The translations under genes were made by a program, and so were the position numbers. From JACTUA01 sp964551875 (GTDB taxonomy: Archaea; Halobacteriota; Methanomicrobia; Methanomicrobiales; JACTUA01), in the NCBI GenBank assembly GCA_964551875.1, contig CAZKEV010000056.1:1-11392 (forward strand): a stretch of 11,392 nucleotides of DNA. The letters run 5' to 3'. This document shows, piece by piece, positions 6,788-11,392 of this stretch. The notes beneath the pieces were generated by a model. The model saw only the letters and a list, made by a program, of their open reading frames with translations, made no database searches and was not told the DNA's origin. The stretch's first letter is position 1; the number at the start of each line of letters is the position of its first letter.

Positions 6788-8119
6788 TTATTGCCCATGG
6801 TCCCCCCGGTATATAAAGACCTGGCGTTTCCCATCCAAATACTTCTTCAACTGCCCCTTTCCTTCGAGGGAGAGAAGGTCGACCCGGGCGGTCGGAATGG
6901 ATATCTTGTATTTTCCCGCCGTCTCACTGACGGTATACGGGCGGGTGGGGTGTTTGATAAAGTCCTTGAGCATCTCTGCCTGCCGGAAGGAGAGATCGGG
7001 CATCCGCTCGACGAGGTGGAGCATTTCCTTCTCGTCCTTCTGTTTCTCTATGATGTATCGCTTGAGCTCCTCCAATGCCCTGTTGATGAGATCCATGTTG
7101 AAATCGATGAAGTAAGTCATGTCATTCATGTCCGTTTCGGTTTCAAGGTAGGCTCTCGTGTATTTCGCAGGGGCGCTGATGACGATTTTTGATATTGGAA
7201 GGTACTCGAAGAGGTCGTACTGGTTTTTCAGGACGTACCAATAAAAGAGGGCCCGTGCCGTCCTTCCGTTTCCGTCGTTGAAGGGGTGGATATAGCCAAT
7301 GAGGAAATGGATGATGATTGCCTTGATGATGGGATGGATGAACTCTTCATCGCTGTTCGCAAAGGTGCACAGGTCCTTGATCATCGGTGAAATTTCGTTG
7401 AAATCCGGTGGGTAATGGTACACTATCTTGTAGTCCACCTTGTCCCGGACAACGACATCATTGGTCGACCGGAATTTTTTCTCATCCGCCTCGGATTCGA
7501 GTGTTCCCCTTGTTATTTCCTGGTGGATTTCGAGGATCAGTTCCTTGCTCAAGGGGAGATTTTTCCATTGCTGGAGCTTCCAGATGGTGCGGTAATTATT
7601 CAGGATCATCCGTTCCGACTGGTTCCTGGGTTTCTTCCCTTCCCGGAGCATTTTCTTTGCAACCGGGCGCGTGGTGGCAGCCCCTTCCAGCTGGCTGGAT
7701 GCGATGGCCTCTTCCATGAGCGAATTGATGAGGTACTGCTGTTTACCCGATTCGCTGAGATTGTCCTCCACCAGCCAGTCGAAGGAAGCCGGGGATGCTT
7801 TATCGATGAGGTGGAGCTCCCTGTTGAATTTACCCAGCATGATAAACAGGAAATTCTCCTTGTCTATCGGGACCGACCGATAGGAACCGCGGCGGAGAAT
7901 TTTCAGGAAGAGCCAGAATGCCCCCGGTTCAACCGGCAATTTCTTCCTGCGAAGATCGTTCCAGTGAATATACTCGGAATCATTGTATTTACGAACCAAT
8001 CTCTTGATTTCAGTGGCTTTCTCGTCGGATTTTGGATAGATGTGAAGCATGTCTCCAATTGCCCGAAAATGTTTTTCGGTTAATTCTCTTTCGTCCGGGG
8101 CCTTCTCCGGTATCTTCAT
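6788..8119 (-). CDS. fic: Fic family protein (class II AMPylase-like) with C-terminal winged helix
   Basis: A 443-residue protein. Fic enzymes transfer AMP (sometimes another phosphate-containing group) from a nucleotide to a hydroxyl side chain of a target protein. The catalytic loop HPFNDGNGR (278-286) is complete, with the base H278 and the helix start in GNGR. An inhibitory-helix motif of the (S/T)xxxE(G/N) type, SSQLEG (141-146), lies before the Fic core, placing it in class II, where the Glu blocks ATP until released. Residues 1-100 form a helical N-terminal part. Residues about 376-440 look like a winged helix-turn-helix (TVSETAGKYKISIPTARVDL), suggesting DNA binding. It lies between hsdS-side genes and hsdR, a common place for Fic genes in type I loci. 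ATG at 8119 has AGGAG at 8127-8131 (7-base spacer). Its own promoter and palindrome lie upstream. The target is unknown; a toxin-like or regulatory role is inference. Confidence 0.95.
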   Translation of the reverse strand: MKIPEKAPDERELTEKHFRAIGDMLHIYPKSDEKATEIKRLVRKYNDSEYIHWNDLRRKKLPVEPGAFWLFLKILRRGSYRSVPIDKENFLFIMLGKFNRELHLIDKASPASFDWLVEDNLSESGKQQYLINSLMEEAIASSQLEGAATTRPVAKKMLREGKKPRNQSERMILNNYRTIWKLQQWKNLPLSKELILEIHQEITRGTLESEADEKKFRSTNDVVVRDKVDYKIVYHYPPDFNEISPMIKDLCTFANSDEEFIHPIIKAIIIHFLIGYIHPFNDGNGRTARALFYWYVLKNQYDLFEYLPISKIVISAPAKYTRAYLETETDMNDMTYFIDFNMDLINRALEELKRYIIEKQKDEKEMLHLVERMPDLSFRQAEMLKDFIKHPTRPYTVSETAGKYKISIPTARVDLLSLEGKGQLKKYLDGKRQVFIYRGDHGQ

Positions 8120-8137
8120 GGTATTTCTCCTATAGGA

Positions 8138-8166
8138 ATCTGTAAACTTTTATAAGATTTACAGAT
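8138..8166 (-). promoter_or_regulatory. Palindromic operator bracketing the fic TATA box
   Basis: Perfect 9-base arms ATCTGTAAA (8138-8146) and TTTACAGAT (8158-8166) are separated by 11 bases that contain the candidate TATA box. A dimeric repressor bound here would block TBP. The HTH at the Fic C-terminus makes autoregulation possible, but that link is inferred. Confidence 0.6.
8149..8156 (-). promoter_or_regulatory. Candidate archaeal TATA box for fic-hsdR
   Basis: On the - strand it reads CTTATAAA, close to the archaeal TATA consensus. Its centre lies about 33 bases upstream of the fic ATG, predicting a start site around 8125-8128 and therefore a very short leader that overlaps the AGGAG at 8127-8131. 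Either the leader is trimmed close to the ribosome binding site or the real start is slightly different. Confidence 0.5.
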
Positions 8167-8186
8167 AGTATCAGATGGCAGACATG

Positions 8187-8192
8187 AAAAAA
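8187..8192 (-). terminator. T6 run behind the Mrr-like gene
   Basis: On the - strand six T residues occur 31-36 bases after the Mrr-like stop codon, inside the 103-base gap before fic. This is a plausible oligo-T stop for the hsdS-side transcript, placed just ahead of the fic promoter. Confidence 0.35.
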
Positions 8193-8193
8193 G

Positions 8194-8204
8194 TATCTGT
8201 AAAT
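8194..8204. repeat. Third copy of the fic operator half-site
   Basis: TATCTGTAAAT here is the exact 11-base inverse of ATTTACAGATA at 8157-8167, and shares the ATCTGTAAA core with 8138-8146. The gap therefore holds three copies of one half-site in alternating orientation, with core centres at about 8142, 8162 and 8199. Other sequence in the 103-base gap is AT-rich and shows no gene. Confidence 0.6.
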
Positions 8205-8222
8205 TGATGTAAAATTTTTAGT

Positions 8223-9182
8223 TTATGTCCGTACCAGTCCGGGCTTAAGCCCGAGGCGGTCCTGGAAATCCTTCGGGATATCGCTCCAATGTTCGATCAA
8301 CAGATCAACAAGTTGCTTACCGTTGATGAGGCCGATTCGGGGGAATCCCACAGCGAGCGCTACATCGGCTGCCCCTGTCTGGAAATCAGCCGTGGTAATA
8401 AACGCACCCTGTCCCTGGGATGGAATGGATGCACGTAATTGTTTAACGGTATTCGCGCTGATTTTCGCTTCAGTTTTATAGCGTTTTGCCTGAACAAAGA
8501 TTTTCACTTTGGCAAGATTATCTAGGTTTAATTCTCCAGTGGCATCAACACCCCCATCCCCCGTCCGCCCGGTCACTTCTGACCCCTCGAATCCGAGAGC
8601 AGTGAGCAGATGACCAACCAGAATTTCGAACTCCGAATCGTTCAACTGAAGTATCTGTTCAAGAACTGCGTGATATGGATCGTAATGGACCGGTTTAGAA
8701 ACCTGTTTTCCGATTGCGGTCAGAAATTCATCTCGCTGAGAAATTCCGAAAACTGTTAACGATGAGCGGATGGTGTTCTGGAAAGGAACAGAAAATACAC
8801 TTCGCCTTATTCGCTCTTTTACCCATTCGATTCTTCGCCGCTGGCGGTAGGGGCAACCATCATCCCCGGCGGCGTGAATATAGGTTGGGTCCGCTAAAAC
8901 AATCCCATAATACAGCCATTCAGTGTCTGCATCGGGCGTGATTACATAATCTCCAGGCTGAATTTCAAGCAGGAACCGAGCAATCTGCCCTACCTGTTGG
9001 CCTATGACGATATTACTCGTATCCTGAGGGTAAGCCCGTTTGTATAACTGGTAGAGTTCATCACGGGTTTTAATCTGTGATAGATCCAGATCGTTCAGCC
9101 AATTGATGGCCGCATAACCCCCATCGACGAATTGTTTTGTGAAGGTTCCGTATTCTGCTCGCACAACCCAGACATTGCTCAT
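8223..9182 (-). CDS. Mrr-family restriction endonuclease with N-terminal recognition-type domain
   Basis: A 319-residue two-domain protein. The C-terminal half (about 178-300) is an Mrr-type nuclease: FEILVGHLLTALGFEG, then GRTGDGGVDATGEL (D209, D213), then IFVQAKRYK (Q231, K233), giving the D-QxK form of the PD-(D/E)xK site, and GQGAFITTADF later. Mrr-like nucleases usually cut modified foreign DNA (type IV restriction). Residues 1-130 are a separate domain opening with VWVVRAEYG and containing QVGQIARFLLEIQPGDYVITP, a beta-rich, PUA/EVE-like pattern common at the front of such nucleases; a role in reading the DNA state is inference. It lacks the E. coli Mrr winged-helix front. ATG at 9182 has AGGAG at 9188-9192; the TATAGGAGAA context is identical before fic. 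It follows the membrane gene by 82 bases. GC is about 46-48%. Confidence 0.93.
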   Translation of the reverse strand: MSNVWVVRAEYGTFTKQFVDGGYAAINWLNDLDLSQIKTRDELYQLYKRAYPQDTSNIVIGQQVGQIARFLLEIQPGDYVITPDADTEWLYYGIVLADPTYIHAAGDDGCPYRQRRRIEWVKERIRRSVFSVPFQNTIRSSLTVFGISQRDEFLTAIGKQVSKPVHYDPYHAVLEQILQLNDSEFEILVGHLLTALGFEGSEVTGRTGDGGVDATGELNLDNLAKVKIFVQAKRYKTEAKISANTVKQLRASIPSQGQGAFITTADFQTGAADVALAVGFPRIGLINGKQLVDLLIEHWSDIPKDFQDRLGLKPGLVRT

Positions 9183-9264
9183 AGATTCTCCTATAAGAAT
9201 GCCATGGATTTTCGATACATTAAAATTACCGGCTCGATTTTAGATGGTCCTAACACTGATTAAA

Positions 9265-10086
9265 TCATTGACAACCGCAACCTATATCGGCGTCAGTATC
9301 ATTTTTCAAATCGGATTCAGGAATTCTATCCCTTTTTACTCCGTGAGTCAGATGTCTCGTGGCAAACCAGATAGACCAATCATTCATTTTCCAATCAGTA
9401 ACGTAATAACTGGATCCGATTGAAGGGTCTAATAGTATTTCAGGCAATGGAATCGGGTTGGAATCCGCCTTTATCAGATTATTGCAATGAAATTGTCCAA
9501 TGAATAACTTTTTTGGAAAAAGATCACGCTCATCTCGAATTAGATTATAGGCAAAAGAGGTCTTATTGGCCTTAAAAAGTTGAGTAATCCTTCGCGTCCA
9601 TTTAAATGTGATTCCTCCACGCCATCCATGCCCAAAAATCCAGATATATCTGGCATTTTTGTTTTTCAGGGCATTTTTAAAATCATCTGGATTGTAACAG
9701 TGGTAAATTTTAAACGGGTATCTTTCTTTGACATAGTGAGGGATCAAATTGCTAAAGCCAGGGTAGGTTTCGGCATTTGGACCCATTGAGTGAATTACAA
9801 TGAATCCATCGTGCTCAGTTCGGTTTGGATCAAGATTATGGGGGAATTGCTGGTCTTTAAGCGAATTTACACTATGGGTTCCTGATACGCCGATGAAATA
9901 CCAAAAACCTAGTAAGAATCCAAGAATGAGGATGGAGATGATTCGAAAACCCAAATTAATCCATGGATTATCATTTGAAAACGATATAAAGATGACAAAT
10001 GTAATAATTACAAGAATAACAACGACATAATTGATAAAACTCCACCGATTTCGGGTCAAATTTATTTTGGAATTCGGTTCAATCAT
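9265..10086 (-). CDS. Two-TM protein with possible caspase-like (clan CD) His/Cys domain
   Basis: Not a family I recognise by name. The 273-residue product has two hydrophobic helices (about 19-37 and 45-67) joined by a short loop, so most of the protein (70-273) lies on one side of the membrane, probably the cytoplasm. That part alternates strands and helices: DGFIVIHSMGP (93-103), FKIYHCYNPDDFKNAL (125-140), RYIWIFGHGWRGG (H153) and KLFIGQFHCNN (C201). A hydrophobic strand ending in GHG and, 48 residues later, a second strand ending in Cys is the arrangement of the catalytic dyad of caspase-like peptidases; confidence in that reading is about 0.45, while the gene itself is secure. The C-terminus ends DIGCGCQ. 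The ATG lies two bases after the hsdS TAG, with AAGGT at 10093-10097, so it is translated with hsdS. GC near 35% is the lowest in the window, suggesting recent acquisition. A membrane-linked effector is possible. Confidence 0.85.
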   Translation of the reverse strand: MIEPNSKINLTRNRWSFINYVVVILVIITFVIFISFSNDNPWINLGFRIISILILGFLLGFWYFIGVSGTHSVNSLKDQQFPHNLDPNRTEHDGFIVIHSMGPNAETYPGFSNLIPHYVKERYPFKIYHCYNPDDFKNALKNKNARYIWIFGHGWRGGITFKWTRRITQLFKANKTSFAYNLIRDERDLFPKKLFIGQFHCNNLIKADSNPIPLPEILLDPSIGSSYYVTDWKMNDWSIWFATRHLTHGVKRDRIPESDLKNDTDADIGCGCQ

Positions 10087-10088
10087 AT

Positions 10089-11392
10089 CTATACCTTGAT
10101 TTCTATCTCTCCCGATATCAATCTAGGCAGGAGAGTGTCACGGATCTGGGTGAGGATACTAGATTCTCGTTCATTTGCGATTATGCGCTCGTAAAGCGAC
10201 CACGAAACAGCTTCAAACTGATTCATGATATCCTGGGTGGGTGTGATTACCATTATAGACCGAAAATTTGTCTTACTAATTTCTTGGAACGTTGTTCCTC
10301 CGGCTCTGGACAGGATTTCATCCATATTCAAATTTATCCAGTTCAGCAAGTATGGGCTATTTAAGCCGTTTGATGGTGGAATTGCGATAAATCCTTGGTT
10401 AATGGCCACGGGAATCATCGTCAGGGCCAAATAACCGATGGGTGCCCGAGATGACAAGAGCACTGTTTTTTTGGGTAAAAGACCCGAAGATATTGTTGAC
10501 ATGCCTTCTTCGGTAATGGTTCGCTCAGTCCGTAAAAGAACCGGACTAGTCAAACCGGCTAGATCTTTCGGCGTTGCGAAGTTGATGTTTCCTTCCCAAT
10601 AATCGGGATTCTTAGTACTTGGCGTGCTGCCCCCAACAATTTGTACAATATCACCAATCGGTCGGACCCTCCACCCCTTCGGCACCTTCCGGCCATCCAC
10701 CTCCTCGAATTCGGATGGAAAAAGCGCCGCCGTCTCGGTGTCCATCCCGGCGGGCTGCCTGCCCTCGGCCTTCGCCCGCACCGGGTCGAAGTCCACGAAC
10801 CAGGATTTAAAGATCGCCCGGGCCATCGCCTCCAGTGTCTCGTTCATCCGGCGGTTGAGCTCGATCTTGTCGTCGAGGGTCCCTAGGATGCGGGCGATGG
10901 CGTGCTGGGTGGGGAGTGGGGGAAGAGGAATCTTTAGTTTAACTAAATCTGACCCAGTAATTCCTGAAACCGCTACTTGTCTTAAGATCGTGTCTAGCAA
11001 ATGTCTCCCCAGAGGTGAATTGAATAAATAGAAAAGGAAATAACTGTCCGCAATTTCTGGATCCGGACGAGCTCTAATGATTGAAGATTCAAAGGTAGTC
11101 GATTCAAGAACTTCACAAACAATAGCACATTTTCCTGCACCAGCAGCCACCAACGATCTACGGGCAAATATTAAATCTCCCGCCTTAATATCAAATCGGC
11201 TCTTTTCTCCATCGGTTAATTGTATTCTCTCCATCGGAACAGATCGTAATTTTGGGTGAGCGAATAATTCACCCATATTTATCATTTTTGCTCCAGTTCC
11301 GTGGAATTGTTTTTGCTTATAAATGCCAGTTCGTGTAGGCTCTGTAGAAACCATCCAGGAATAAGATACCCTACCGTCGACCGAAAGATCTA
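10089..11392 (-). CDS. hsdS: Type I restriction specificity subunit (HsdS), 5'-truncated by the window edge
   Basis: HsdS recognises the bipartite target sequence and directs both methylation by HsdM and cleavage by HsdR. About 433 residues are visible and the frame runs off the right edge, so the true start is outside; the ATG at 11354 is internal (DLSVDGRVSYSW is readable before it). Order: most of target-recognition domain 1; central conserved helices PLPPLPTQHAIARILGTLDD and KIELNRRMNETLEAMARAIF running to DPVRAKAEGR; domain 2 beginning VPKGWRVRPIGDI; and the closing repeat of the helices, ending QIRDTLLPRLISGEIEIKV. No stop or frameshift interrupts it. The gene is mosaic: the central block (about 10670-10920) is about 66% GC, the flanking recognition domains about 40% and 44%. 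The stop is two bases before the next ATG. HsdM should be encoded upstream, beyond the window. Confidence 0.96.
   Translation of the reverse strand, partial: DLSVDGRVSYSWMVSTEPTRTGIYKQKQFHGTGAKMINMGELFAHPKLRSVPMERIQLTDGEKSRFDIKAGDLIFARRSLVAAGAGKCAIVCEVLESTTFESSIIRARPDPEIADSYFLFYLFNSPLGRHLLDTILRQVAVSGITGSDLVKLKIPLPPLPTQHAIARILGTLDDKIELNRRMNETLEAMARAIFKSWFVDFDPVRAKAEGRQPAGMDTETAALFPSEFEEVDGRKVPKGWRVRPIGDIVQIVGGSTPSTKNPDYWEGNINFATPKDLAGLTSPVLLRTERTITEEGMSTISSGLLPKKTVLLSSRAPIGYLALTMIPVAINQGFIAIPPSNGLNSPYLLNWINLNMDEILSRAGGTTFQEISKTNFRSIMVITPTQDIMNQFEAVSWSLYERIIANERESSILTQIRDTLLPRLISGEIEIKV

Noticed and set aside
5852..7192. Long + strand open frame (446 codons) opposite hsdR and the fic end
   Set aside because: It spans two well-supported - strand genes and its product has biased, repetitive composition without motifs.
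8138..8204. CRISPR or tandem repeat array from three ATCTGTAAA copies
   Set aside because: The repeats are too short, alternate in orientation and have unequal spacing, so they fit operator half-sites rather than an array.
9600..9690. Alpha/beta-hydrolase reading of the membrane protein (FIVIHSMGP and GHGWRGG resemble lipase motifs)
   Set aside because: The nucleophile elbow needs GxSxG; here the Ser position is Gly and spacing is off by one, while the GHG...C arrangement fits the caspase-like pattern better. It is kept only as a weaker alternative.

Overview
The window comes from a GC-rich archaeal methanogen, most likely Methanomicrobiales. The class is secure because the left part carries four consecutive methanogenesis marker genes, which occur essentially only in organisms with methyl-coenzyme M reductase (MCR). 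The order is an inference from base composition and gene order. An archaeal-type TATA box and GGAGG/GGTGAT-type ribosome binding sites fit.

Left part, bases 1-3577, + strand: a compact operon of mmp5 (5' end cut by the window), mmp15, mmp17 and mmp7. Each gene overlaps the next by 4 bases (ATGA, ATGA, GTGA). Mmp7 and Mmp17 belong to the ATP-driven MCR activation complex. Mmp15 is an ATPase of the 2-hydroxyacyl-CoA dehydratase activator type, and Mmp5 is uncharacterised. After a 59-base gap with a T-run follows a small AhpD-like carboxymuconolactone decarboxylase family protein with a CXXC motif.

Right part, bases 3680-11392, - strand: a type I restriction-modification locus that has collected other defence-type genes. 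In transcription order (right to left) it reads hsdS (5' end cut), a two-TM protein with a possible caspase-like His/Cys domain, an Mrr-family PD-(D/E)xK nuclease, a Fic protein with a C-terminal winged helix, and hsdR. The methyltransferase gene hsdM is not in the window and is expected just beyond the right edge. Every hsd-type gene points left, so the block converges on the mmp/CMD block across a 102-base gap.

The main points of interest are: (1) the membrane protein, two bases downstream of hsdS, with a His/Cys pair in a clan-CD-like arrangement; (2) a palindrome whose 9-base arms bracket the fic TATA box, plus a third copy of the half-site upstream; (3) an hsdS gene in which a central block of about 66% GC sits between target-recognition regions of about 40-44% GC, consistent with recognition-domain exchange. 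GC content drops from about 60-70% in the mmp operon and about 57-60% in hsdR to about 35% in the membrane gene, so parts of the defence block probably arrived separately.
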